From Methanoregula sp. (GTDB lineage: Archaea > Halobacteriota > Methanomicrobia > Methanomicrobiales > Methanospirillaceae), in contig JAPKXT010000035.1 in assembly GCA_026394695.1 (NCBI GenBank), positions 1 through 6,436 on the forward strand: 6,436 nt of DNA. The letters run 5' to 3'. Of this stretch, positions 1 through 5,878 are shown piece after piece. Both the position numbers and the translations under genes were made by a program. Below the pieces are notes generated by a model. The model had not been told where the DNA came from. It made no database searches and saw only the letters and a program-made list of their open reading frames with translations. How positions within the stretch are numbered: position 1 is the first letter of the stretch; the number at the start of each line of letters is the position of its first letter.

Positions 1-893
1 GATAAATGCTTGTTGCTTTCCACTACAAGGTCTGCTGCCACTTTTTTGACCTCATCGATAACACCGGCATCGGTCAGCTCTTGTACGGCCGCGTCGATAT
101 CGGCATCCGAGAGATCGCGCCTGTATTTTTGCAGGTCAACACCCTTCTGCCGCGCCTTGATCATAATCAGTGTCTGCTTGCCTTCCCGCAGGTCTGAGGC
201 CCGGTCCTTGCCGCTCTTTTCAGACGGGGTTAAGAGATCGATAAGGTCATCCTGTATCTGGAATGCAATCCCGGTTTTCAGCCCGAAAAGGTAGAGAGCT
301 TTTGCCTGGTGTGCCGTGCTCCCTGCAAGAATCGCACCAATTCCTGCAGCCGCAGCATAGAGGACCCCGGTTTTTTTCTTCACCATTTCAAGATATTCGT
401 ACTCGTCTACATTATTCCGGTGCGCAAAGGACATGTCCATGTGCTGCCCTTCGCAGATATCGTCACAAGCCTGGGCAAGCATGGAGACTGCACGAACTTT
501 TGCGTTATCGCTTGCTATTGACAGACAGATGAACTTAAAGGCGCGGGCATACAGGACATCCCCGGCAAGGATGCCGGTTGGCATATCCCATTTGGTATGG
601 ACCGTCTGGACACCCCGACGGAGGGTATCATCATCCATGATGTCATCGTGTATTAGCGTGAAGGTATGCGTGAGTTCAAGCGCGAGGGCCGCCTGAATAA
701 TATCCTGGGAGCTTCCCTGTTTTACCGTATCCGCTGCAAGCATGACAACTGCAGGGCGGAGCCGTTTTCCTCCGGCCGCGAGAAGGTGAGCACTGGCCTG
801 GTTCAGTTCACCAACCGTGTTAATAAAATACCGGTCGATCATGATATCGATCTCATGAGCGACAGATTCCAGGTACGGTAAAAGTTCTGACAT
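1..893 (-). CDS. idsA: Short/medium-chain trans-prenyl diphosphate synthase, probably geranylgeranyl diphosphate synthase (C-terminus outside the window)
   Basis: The enzyme condenses IPP onto allylic diphosphates to build the C15/C20 precursor of archaeal ether lipids. The reading frame runs from the ATG at 893 off the left edge; 297 residues are visible, of about 320 expected, so only the C-terminal tail is missing. It begins MSELLPYLESVAHEIDIMID. Landmarks: GGKRLRP (41-47, IPP binding), the first aspartate-rich motif DDIMD (83-87) followed by RRG (92-94), GDVLYARAF (111-119), KKTG (173-176), the second aspartate-rich motif in FQIQDDLID (211-219) and SGKDRASDLREGK (227-239). Phe78, five residues before the first aspartate motif, is the bulky aromatic found in archaeal type GGPP synthases that limits chain length, and there is no two-residue insertion in the motif as in bacterial and plant enzymes. 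C20 is therefore favoured, C15 or mixed products cannot be excluded. Read with RNase J, and functionally downstream of the isomerase. Confidence 0.94.
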   Translation of the reverse strand, partial: MSELLPYLESVAHEIDIMIDRYFINTVGELNQASAHLLAAGGKRLRPAVVMLAADTVKQGSSQDIIQAALALELTHTFTLIHDDIMDDDTLRRGVQTVHTKWDMPTGILAGDVLYARAFKFICLSIASDNAKVRAVSMLAQACDDICEGQHMDMSFAHRNNVDEYEYLEMVKKKTGVLYAAAAGIGAILAGSTAHQAKALYLFGLKTGIAFQIQDDLIDLLTPSEKSGKDRASDLREGKQTLIMIKARQKGVDLQKYRRDLSDADIDAAVQELTDAGVIDEVKKVAADLVVESNKHL

Positions 894-900
894 CGTGTTC

Positions 901-904
901 CCTC
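901..904 (-). promoter_or_regulatory. Ribosome binding site of the prenyl diphosphate synthase
   Basis: GAGG (within GAGGG) lies 7 bases before the ATG at 893, in the 14-base gap after the RNase J stop. No other start codon occurs in frame between the RNase J stop and this ATG. Confidence 0.6.
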
Positions 905-907
905 GCT

Positions 908-2245
908 CTACGTGATCATAAGCCGCTGCCCGTTCTTCATCATGTGGATGGTGGAATGGGCAGTATAACCAAGTTCTGATGCAAAATCTGTATAACCTGC
1001 GGTCATCTTCAGGTTCCCGTGTGCAGGGATGATATGCTGGGGATTCAGCAGATGAATAAACTCATAATGGTCTTCACGGTATGCATGACCACTGACATGA
1101 AGATCCTCAAAGATACGTGCTCCGGCCATTATCAGATGCTGCTCAATCTTGTAGCGCTGCCCGTAATTCATCGGGTTCGGGATCACGTTTGCCGAGAAAA
1201 GGACCTTATCACCTTTCGCCAGCTGGTAGGGAGTATCCCCAAGTGCAATACGGGTGAGGATCGATCCGGGTTCACCCTGGTGCCCCGTGATAATCGGGAG
1301 AAACTTATCTTTTCCTGCCTTCATCATCCTGCGCATTGTCCTGTCAACCGTCCGGCGGTTCCCGAACACACTGGTAGTTTCGGGGAACGAGACGAGTTTC
1401 ATCTGTTCGGCAGTTACCGAATATTTCTCCATAGAGCGCCCGAGAAGCACCGGTTTTCTCCCGATTTCGTGTGCGCATTCGGCAATTGTCTTCACGCGGG
1501 CAATATGCGACGAGAACGTTGATACAATAATCGCGTTCTTGTCATCCTCATAGCTGGTGATGGTATCCCGCACGAGGTCCCGGGCAATCCGCTCGCTGGG
1601 ACACCGTCCCGGGCGATCGATATAGGTACTTTCCACAATCAGTGCAAGTACGCCTTCTTTGCCGATCTGGCGGAGCCGGGCAAAGTCAGGAGGTTGCCCA
1701 ATCACCGGTGTCCGGTCAAGCTTGAAGTCACACGCGTAGACAATTGCTCCGTTTGGGGTGTGAAGTACTGGCGTGACGGTATCGATGATTGAATGCTGCG
1801 TGTGAACAAACTCCAAAACGAGATTCTGCGAGAGCGTGTACCGTTGCCCGGATTTGAGCGCGAAGAGTTTGTTGTTCACGCCAAACTTCTGTTCACCGGA
1901 GATCTGTTGCCGAATGAGTTCCGTTGCATATGGGGTGGCGATGATAGGAGCATTATACCGGTGCGCCAGCTTCGGGATTGCTCCAATATGGTCAAGGTGC
2001 CCGTGCGAGCAGACAATCGCTTTTACGGTCCCCTCGACCGAGTTCATCATCGTATCATCGGGTATCGCCTTGATCTTGATCAGATCAAGGGAGTGCATAT
2101 TCTCAATCTCCGCGTCTTCGTGGATCATTACCTGGTCCAGGCGGAGTCCCATGTCAAATATGACAATTTCCTTTCCGCAGCGGACCGCGGTCATATTTCG
2201 CCCGACCTCGTCATATCCGCCCACTGCTATAATCTCAATATCCAT
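908..2245 (-). CDS. rnj: Archaeal RNase J (beta-CASP metallo-beta-lactamase ribonuclease)
   Basis: The product is a 445-residue beta-CASP nuclease of the archaeal RNase J group, whose characterised members are 5'-to-3' exoribonucleases acting in RNA turnover and processing. The N-terminus MDIEIIAVGGYDEVGRNMTA is characteristic. Metal and catalytic residues are visible: the zinc-binding HGHLDH (81-86), His151 in TQHSIID, Asp173 in ACDFKLD; then the beta-CASP region with Glu205 in VESTY (motif A), STFSSHIAR (242-250), GHQGEP (321-326), His387 in VSGHA (motif B) and His409 in IPAHG (motif C). It lacks the KH domains of the archaeal CPSF1 group and the long C-terminal extension of bacterial RNase J. 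Length fits archaeal RNase J. Start at the ATG behind AGGAGAT. The prenyl diphosphate synthase begins 14 bases after its stop, so the two are probably cotranscribed. It has no part in isoprenoid synthesis; its placement is a conserved but unexplained neighbourhood. Confidence 0.95.
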   Translation of the reverse strand: MDIEIIAVGGYDEVGRNMTAVRCGKEIVIFDMGLRLDQVMIHEDAEIENMHSLDLIKIKAIPDDTMMNSVEGTVKAIVCSHGHLDHIGAIPKLAHRYNAPIIATPYATELIRQQISGEQKFGVNNKLFALKSGQRYTLSQNLVLEFVHTQHSIIDTVTPVLHTPNGAIVYACDFKLDRTPVIGQPPDFARLRQIGKEGVLALIVESTYIDRPGRCPSERIARDLVRDTITSYEDDKNAIIVSTFSSHIARVKTIAECAHEIGRKPVLLGRSMEKYSVTAEQMKLVSFPETTSVFGNRRTVDRTMRRMMKAGKDKFLPIITGHQGEPGSILTRIALGDTPYQLAKGDKVLFSANVIPNPMNYGQRYKIEQHLIMAGARIFEDLHVSGHAYREDHYEFIHLLNPQHIIPAHGNLKMTAGYTDFASELGYTAHSTIHMMKNGQRLMIT

Positions 2246-2250
2246 GTTGT

Positions 2251-2257
2251 ATCTCCT
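2251..2257 (-). promoter_or_regulatory. Ribosome binding site of RNase J
   Basis: AGGAGAT lies 5 bases before the ATG at 2245 and is the strongest Shine-Dalgarno match in the window. It decides the start: a TTG at 2305 in the same frame would add 20 residues of nonconserved, Asn- and Arg-rich sequence encoded by the intergenic gap and has no such site. Confidence 0.8.
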
Positions 2258-2279
2258 GTTGTTCGTGTTTAGAGTATTT

Positions 2280-2291
2280 CTTAAAATATTT
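2280..2291 (-). promoter_or_regulatory. Candidate archaeal TATA box upstream of RNase J
   Basis: The 62-base gap between the isomerase stop and the RNase J start is markedly AT-rich compared with the coding sequence around it and contains AAATATTTTAAG on the minus strand. At the normal archaeal spacing, transcription would start near 2259, just ahead of the ribosome binding site AGGAGAT, giving a short leader of about 15 bases. If real, RNase J and the prenyl synthase form a separate unit, possibly in addition to read-through from the genes upstream. No U-run terminator is visible in the gap. Confidence 0.4.
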
Positions 2292-2307
2292 GCCGGTTTT
2301 TTCAACG

Positions 2308-3399
2308 TTATCGCTTGATGCGCGCCGGATTTTCCTTTTCGATCATTTGCCGGGTTCTTCCCAGGATAAACATTCGTGTTTTCCTGAGATCGGCAATTTT
2401 TGCTGATCCGGTCAGGAACATCGTTGCGACCAGTTCCTGGTGGATCCCATCAATCATACGATTCAGTGCCTCATCGCTTTCCATCGCTGGTTTTAAAAGA
2501 GGCAGCGCCATTCCGCAGAGATCTGCACCAAGTGCAAGACCCTTGGCAATATCAAGCCCGGACCTGATGCCCCCGGATGCAATTACCGGGTGACCGGATG
2601 CAATTACTTCGGCAAGACTTACAACGGTGGGAATCCCCCATTCGATAAAATCTTCCCCGAGAGTTTGCAACCGCTTATCCTGTATGTTTCTGCTTTCATC
2701 TGCCCGTACACTTTCTACTGCTGCCCAGGATGTCCCGCCCCAGCCCCCGATATCAATTGCGCTGACTCCCGCTCCCCAGCACTGCCGCGCTGTGGCAGCA
2801 GAAATACCGCAACCGGTCTCTTTGATGATAACCGGAGTCTTTACTTCACGGCAGAGTTCTTCAATTGCAGCAAGACAGCCAAGAGCATTATGATCGCCTT
2901 CAGGCTGAATCGCCTCCTGGAGAAAATTCAGGTGGATTGCAATGGCATCTGCCTGGATCATTTCGATCGCCCGTTCCGCCCACTCAATCCCGTGGTCACG
3001 TAGCTGGACAGCGCCAAGATTTGCTGCCAGGAACGTATAGGGTGCCTCGTCACGGACTACCGAGAAGGTGTCTGCAAGAGAAGGGTTTTCAAGTGCAGCG
3101 CGTTGTGAGCCCACACCCATTCCCATGCCAAACCGTTCCGCAGCCCGGGCAAGGCGGGAATTCACTTCTTTTGTTCCGGGATGTCCACCGGTCATAGCCG
3201 AAATGAACAAGGGGGATGAGAACGTACGGTTCAGGAACCGGGTGGTAAGATCGATAGCGCCCATGTCACACTCCGGCAGAGCGTTGTGCACAAACCTGAT
3301 GTCCCCAAACCCGGTATCGCCGCTCTCAACTTCCTTTTCAGCGCAGATCCGCAGGTGGTCAAGTTTACGCGACGATGTGAACCTTTTTTTATCTCCCAT
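2308..3399 (-). CDS. fni: Type 2 isopentenyl-diphosphate delta-isomerase (FMN-dependent)
   Basis: This enzyme interconverts IPP and DMAPP using reduced FMN and Mg2+, giving the starter unit for prenyl chain synthesis. The 363-residue TIM-barrel protein matches the type 2 family along its length: SSRKLDHLRIC (9-19), FVHNALPE (36-43), FISAMTGGHPGT (65-76), the GMGVGSQRAAL segment (93-103), AANLGA (125-130), IHLNFLQEAIQPEGD (155-169), VIIKETGCGIS (190-200), DIGGWGGTSW (216-225), ASGGIRSGLDIAKGLALGAD (274-293). His156, Asn158, Gln161 and Glu162 correspond to the active-site and Mg2+-binding residues of characterised type 2 enzymes, and Lys193 to the FMN-contacting lysine. It is unrelated to the type 1 Nudix isomerase. 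The ATG at 3399 is preceded by GGGGAT 8 bases upstream, at the very end of the IPK gene. It is the last of the tightly packed block; 62 bases separate it from RNase J. An in-frame 14-base direct repeat lies in the segment coding VIASGHPVIASG. Confidence 0.97.
   Translation of the reverse strand: MGDKKRFTSSRKLDHLRICAEKEVESGDTGFGDIRFVHNALPECDMGAIDLTTRFLNRTFSSPLFISAMTGGHPGTKEVNSRLARAAERFGMGMGVGSQRAALENPSLADTFSVVRDEAPYTFLAANLGAVQLRDHGIEWAERAIEMIQADAIAIHLNFLQEAIQPEGDHNALGCLAAIEELCREVKTPVIIKETGCGISAATARQCWGAGVSAIDIGGWGGTSWAAVESVRADESRNIQDKRLQTLGEDFIEWGIPTVVSLAEVIASGHPVIASGGIRSGLDIAKGLALGADLCGMALPLLKPAMESDEALNRMIDGIHQELVATMFLTGSAKIADLRKTRMFILGRTRQMIEKENPARIKR
2573..2607. repeat. Short 21-base-period direct repeat inside the IPP isomerase gene
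   Basis: CCGGATGCAATTAC occurs at 2573-2586 and again, identical, at 2594-2607. The period of 21 bases is seven codons, so both copies are read in the same frame and code for VIASG twice, in VIASGHPVIASGG. The second copy encodes the conserved FMN-phosphate-binding loop; the first lies just before it. It may be a small local duplication or conversion, or coincidence; the protein is not noticeably longer than relatives. Confidence 0.6.
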
Positions 3400-3404
3400 G
3401 CTGG

Positions 3405-4160
3405 TTAATCCCCTTTAATTTTTGTCCCGCCATGATCGGTTCCTGCAAGAAAGTCCCCGATCCGCGAGACATGGAATATATCTGACCCGATCCCAGCTTC
3501 TGCTAGGCCGAGCAGTTCATTGATCTTTCCTCTCATTCCACCGGTGACATCGGTATGCATCGAGTTGCCGATCTGGAGTGATGATGCCATTTTTTTGGTA
3601 ATTTCCGGCACCACTTGCCCTCCATCCAGCACTCCCGGTACATCGGTGGCGAGCCCCACGCGATCGACTTTGAGTGCAATTGCGAGATACCGCACGAGCT
3701 GGTCGCCCGATACGATACAGGCTCCTGTTGAGAGGTCCATCACCACGTCACCGTGGATCACAGGAACCATCTTAAGCATCAGCATCTTTTCCAGATGCCG
3801 GTGTTCAAAGGCAACGAGCCTGCCATTGTCCGCTACCGCAGTATGGAGCGGGTGAACACCCACTGCTGCAACTCCATATTGGCGAAGTGCTCCCACAACC
3901 GCATCGTTCAACCCGCTTACTGCACGATGGGTAATATAGATCCCATCAGTCTTCCCTGCAACGGCGCCAGTATCAAGCCGGTAGCGTTTTGCCTCAGGGT
4001 GTCCGCACGACCCCGCGCCATGAATGATAACAAAACCTTCGGTGCCGGCATGGGAAATCGCTGATGCAACACGTGAAAGCTGATCATGGTTAATGGCACA
4101 ATCGGTTTTCTTATCAGTAATTACGCTCCCGCCTAGTTTTAAGAGGACACGCTCAGACAT
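3405..4160 (-). CDS. Isopentenyl phosphate kinase (amino acid kinase family)
   Basis: IPK phosphorylates isopentenyl phosphate with ATP to give isopentenyl diphosphate, the last kinase step of the archaeal mevalonate route. The 251-residue protein has the amino acid kinase fold signature: LLKLGGSVITDKK (6-18) with its phosphate-binding lysine and glycines, IIHGAGSCGHPEAKRY (45-60) containing His54, the catalytic histidine that marks IPK and the related fosfomycin kinase FomA, SGDQLVRYLA (151-160) with Asp153, ATDVPGVLDG (171-180) and DVTGGMRGK (204-212). Cys52 stands where phenylalanine or tyrosine is common (GSFGH). The ATG at 4160 is chosen because AAGGAAGGA precedes it by about 5 bases and the protein then starts MSERVLLKLGG as family members do; a TTG at 4190 would only add a nonconserved tail. 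Its first 8 bases overlap the end of mevalonate kinase, and the isomerase gene starts 5 bases after its stop. Databases sometimes call such proteins acetylglutamate or aspartate kinase-like, but the His motif and context favour IPK. Confidence 0.95.
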   Translation of the reverse strand: MSERVLLKLGGSVITDKKTDCAINHDQLSRVASAISHAGTEGFVIIHGAGSCGHPEAKRYRLDTGAVAGKTDGIYITHRAVSGLNDAVVGALRQYGVAAVGVHPLHTAVADNGRLVAFEHRHLEKMLMLKMVPVIHGDVVMDLSTGACIVSGDQLVRYLAIALKVDRVGLATDVPGVLDGGQVVPEITKKMASSLQIGNSMHTDVTGGMRGKINELLGLAEAGIGSDIFHVSRIGDFLAGTDHGGTKIKGD

Positions 4161-5022
4161 TTTTTTCCTTCCTTGCACCTTCAATGTCAATACCCGTCAC
4201 GATCGCACGGGCATCGCACGCCTCAATCGCATTGGCAATCCGTTGCTTCAGATGCTTGGGGCAGAGAGCAACCATGCACCCCCCACCGCCAGCGCCAGTA
4301 ATCTTGGCTCCAAATGCTCCTTCTGACCGTGCTACAAGCACGATCTTCGAGAGTTGCGGATGACCTACGCCGAGTGCTTCGAGCAGCGCGTGGTTCATGT
4401 CCATATACCGCCCCAGTTCCTTTGGGTTGTTGAGATGGTGGATCGCACTCATACTCACTCCTTCAATAGCATTGAGTATCGGATCCACGATATCAGGATG
4501 TTTCTTTTTTTGTTCCCCCACCAGCTCCACCATCTTTGCTGTACTGTGTGAAACAAGTGAATCTCCTATGACAAGGTGCAGGTTCTGAGGGGGCAGCCTC
4601 CTGCGGGAACCCCCCGAGATCAGAACAATCCCGCCATACATTGAAACTGTTGTATCGGTAGGGCTTGCCCGCCCTTTCTGAACCTTTTTTTCTATTTCAA
4701 ATGCCATATTAGCGATATCTTCACGGGTTTTATGCAGGGAAAACTCATCGTTGATAGCAGAAAGTGTCGCTATGGTGACAGCTGCTGATGAACCAAGTCC
4801 TGATGAACTCGGGATCTGTGAATTAATATAGACGCTGCCCATGACACCCATTGACTCGAAACATCCGTCAATATAAGGGGACTTTGCGCGCTGGGGGTGT
4901 TTTGTTTTTCTGACCGTCACAAACACGCGGGGTTTTATTGCCATTGCTATGCCGGGCTTTCCGTATACTACCGCATGCTCGCCGAACAAAAACACCTTGC
5001 CCGGCGCACTCCAAGTTGCCAA
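4153..5022 (-). CDS. mvk: Mevalonate kinase (GHMP kinase family)
   Basis: Mevalonate kinase uses ATP to convert mevalonate to 5-phosphomevalonate in the cytoplasm. The 289-residue protein shows all three GHMP motifs: SAPGKVFLFGEHAVVYG (5-21), the phosphate-binding IPSSSGLGSSAAVT (70-83) and the late KITGAGGGGCMVAL (240-253). Lys9 and Glu15 in motif 1 and the aspartate in SPTDTTVS (Asp123, the expected catalytic base) are present. GEHAVVYG near the N-terminus separates mevalonate kinase from phosphomevalonate kinase, homoserine kinase and shikimate kinase relatives. The length is typical of the short archaeal enzymes, well below the eukaryotic ~390. The start is a TTG at 5022 with GGTGAT 5 bases upstream. 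It begins one base after MEMO ends, and its own last 8 bases overlap the start of IPK, so translation of MEMO, this gene and IPK is probably coupled. It supplies the first phosphorylation of the pathway completed by its neighbours. Confidence 0.96.
   Translation of the reverse strand: MATWSAPGKVFLFGEHAVVYGKPGIAMAIKPRVFVTVRKTKHPQRAKSPYIDGCFESMGVMGSVYINSQIPSSSGLGSSAAVTIATLSAINDEFSLHKTREDIANMAFEIEKKVQKGRASPTDTTVSMYGGIVLISGGSRRRLPPQNLHLVIGDSLVSHSTAKMVELVGEQKKKHPDIVDPILNAIEGVSMSAIHHLNNPKELGRYMDMNHALLEALGVGHPQLSKIVLVARSEGAFGAKITGAGGGGCMVALCPKHLKQRIANAIEACDARAIVTGIDIEGARKEKNV
4166..4174 (-). promoter_or_regulatory. Ribosome binding site of isopentenyl phosphate kinase
   Basis: The minus strand reads AAGGAAGGA inside the last codons of mevalonate kinase, with the ATG at 4160 five bases further on. 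This purine-rich site decides the IPK start in favour of 4160 over the in-frame TTG at 4190, which lies upstream of the site and has no comparable sequence in front of it. Confidence 0.65.
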
Positions 5023-5023
5023 C

Positions 5024-5809
5024 CTACATCACCGTAATGGCCGCGTACCCCACAACCTCGCGACGGTCCCCCGTCACATCGCCGCTTGTCGCATATCGTA
5101 TAAGCTGTGCCGTTTTCGCCCCGAGATTTTTACAGACAGTTACCATGGCTGCAACAGGGCCGTACCCGCAGGCAGTCGCCCGTCGTTCCTCAATCCTCCT
5201 GTAGAATTCTTTTGTATCGAGGTTGAGTAACGGTTCGATTGCGTACAGGTCATCAGATTTTGCCTTCTGTTCAGGCACATAATGGGAGAAGTCGCTGGAT
5301 GCAATAATTCTCACATCCCGTTTTGTCCGCTTTATTGCCTCACAGATCTTTTCAGAGAGACGCATCGCGCTTGCATAATCCTGCTGTCCCATCATTACCG
5401 GGGCAATCCGTGCCCGTGGGAACCGGTACTTGATGAAAGGAACCTGTACTTCGAGTGAATGTTCGTCACGGTGGGAGAATTCATCCGTCTCGATATCAAG
5501 TGCTTCGACAAACTCAGAATCCGTATCAACTACCCCAAGGGGTGTTTCCCAGGGAATCGTTGAGACACAGTTAATGTACCCGCGATGGGAGGGACCAATC
5601 ACCACAAAGGTTCCGGAGAAGCCGGGTGCGATCGAAGCGAACGCATGGGCGGCTACCTGCCCGGAATAGATATATCCTGCATGCGGTGATACAATGCCAA
5701 GGGATGCACACTCAGATCTGGTGCCGGAGAAGAACTTCTCCAGCAATTGTTCCAGATGAGAGGGGTCACGCGGATAAAACATGCCCGCTACTGCGCATGT
5801 ACGCATCAT
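5024..5809 (-). CDS. MEMO1-family protein (AmmeMemoRadiSam system protein B family), putative metal-binding
   Basis: The 261-residue product belongs to the MEMO family, related in fold to the LigB-type non-haem iron dioxygenases; its biochemical role in archaea is not established. Family marks are the N-terminal AGMFYPRDP (8-16), SPHAGYIYSG (41-50), GPSHRGY (72-78), DEHSLEVQVPF (115-125), SSDFSHY (171-177) and ATACGYGP (211-218). His43, His75 and Cys214 occupy the positions of the three metal-binding residues reported for human MEMO1 (His49, His81, Cys244), so metal binding is likely retained. The length is usual for archaeal members. There is no signal peptide or membrane segment, so it should be cytoplasmic. 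Two adjacent ATG codons (5809 and 5806) could start it; a GAGGG stands 11 bases before the first, a loose spacing. The gene ends one base before the mevalonate kinase start and holds that gene's ribosome binding site, so the two are probably co-translated. A link to isoprenoid metabolism is suggested by position only. Confidence 0.93.
   Translation of the reverse strand: MMRTCAVAGMFYPRDPSHLEQLLEKFFSGTRSECASLGIVSPHAGYIYSGQVAAHAFASIAPGFSGTFVVIGPSHRGYINCVSTIPWETPLGVVDTDSEFVEALDIETDEFSHRDEHSLEVQVPFIKYRFPRARIAPVMMGQQDYASAMRLSEKICEAIKRTKRDVRIIASSDFSHYVPEQKAKSDDLYAIEPLLNLDTKEFYRRIEERRATACGYGPVAAMVTVCKNLGAKTAQLIRYATSGDVTGDRREVVGYAAITVM
5028..5033 (-). promoter_or_regulatory. Ribosome binding site deciding the TTG start of mevalonate kinase
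   Basis: GGTGAT lies inside the last codons of the MEMO gene, 5 bases before the TTG at 5022. It matches the archaeal anti-Shine-Dalgarno consensus (GGAGGTGATC). An in-frame TGA at 5031-5029 rules out any start further upstream, and the next in-frame ATG is inside the conserved N-terminal domain, so TTG is effectively the only choice. Confidence 0.75.
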
Positions 5810-5834
5810 AATCGGATAAACCCTCTAATCGTCC

Positions 5835-5846
5835 TATTATATCTAA
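5835..5846 (-). promoter_or_regulatory. Candidate archaeal TATA box upstream of the MEMO gene
   Basis: The minus strand reads TTAGATATAATA in the only gap between S2 and MEMO. Its centre lies about 31 bases before the first ATG of MEMO (5809). With the usual archaeal spacing of about 25 bases, transcription would begin near 5814, giving a very short or nearly absent leader. No clear BRE purine pair can be asserted. If real, this promoter would let MEMO and the isoprenoid genes be expressed independently of the ribosomal genes upstream. The prediction rests on base composition and position only. Confidence 0.35.
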
Positions 5847-5878
5847 CGATCGGTCATCCAAAAAGGAGAGGGATCGTT
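5845..5878 (-). terminator. Hairpin with short U-tract directly after rpsB
   Basis: Starting at the base after the S2 stop codon, the minus strand reads AACGATC and, 20 bases later, its exact inverse GATCGTT (5878-5872 and 5851-5845). Between them TCC-TTTTT-GGA (5867-5857) can form a second, inner 3-bp stem with the T-run as loop, separated by an asymmetric internal loop. This could be an attenuator, an RNA processing site or a weak end to the ribosomal transcript. Archaeal termination mainly uses U-runs, and five U's is a modest signal, so partial termination is the most I would infer. A 7-bp arm can arise by chance. Confidence 0.35.

Noticed and set aside
1019..1522. Plus-strand open frame of 167 codons
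   Set aside because: It lies wholly antisense to the conserved RNase J gene, resembles no family I know and shows low-complexity Cys/His/Arg-rich sequence typical of the complement of a coding strand.
2246..2305. Longer RNase J beginning at a TTG at 2305
   Set aside because: The 20 extra residues are not like any RNase J N-terminus, and a strong AGGAGAT stands before the ATG at 2245.
1793..2318. Two overlapping plus-strand open frames of about 160 codons
   Set aside because: Both are antisense to the RNase J N-terminal region; its catalytic motifs explain the open frames, and neither has a recognisable domain.
4161..4190. Longer IPK beginning at a TTG at 4190
   Set aside because: It would overlap mevalonate kinase by 38 bases and add a nonconserved tail; AAGGAAGGA lies just before the ATG at 4160.
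4496..4520. T-rich run on the plus strand as a terminator
   Set aside because: It is the complement of lysine codons in the mevalonate kinase segment EQKKKHPD, inside a conserved gene.
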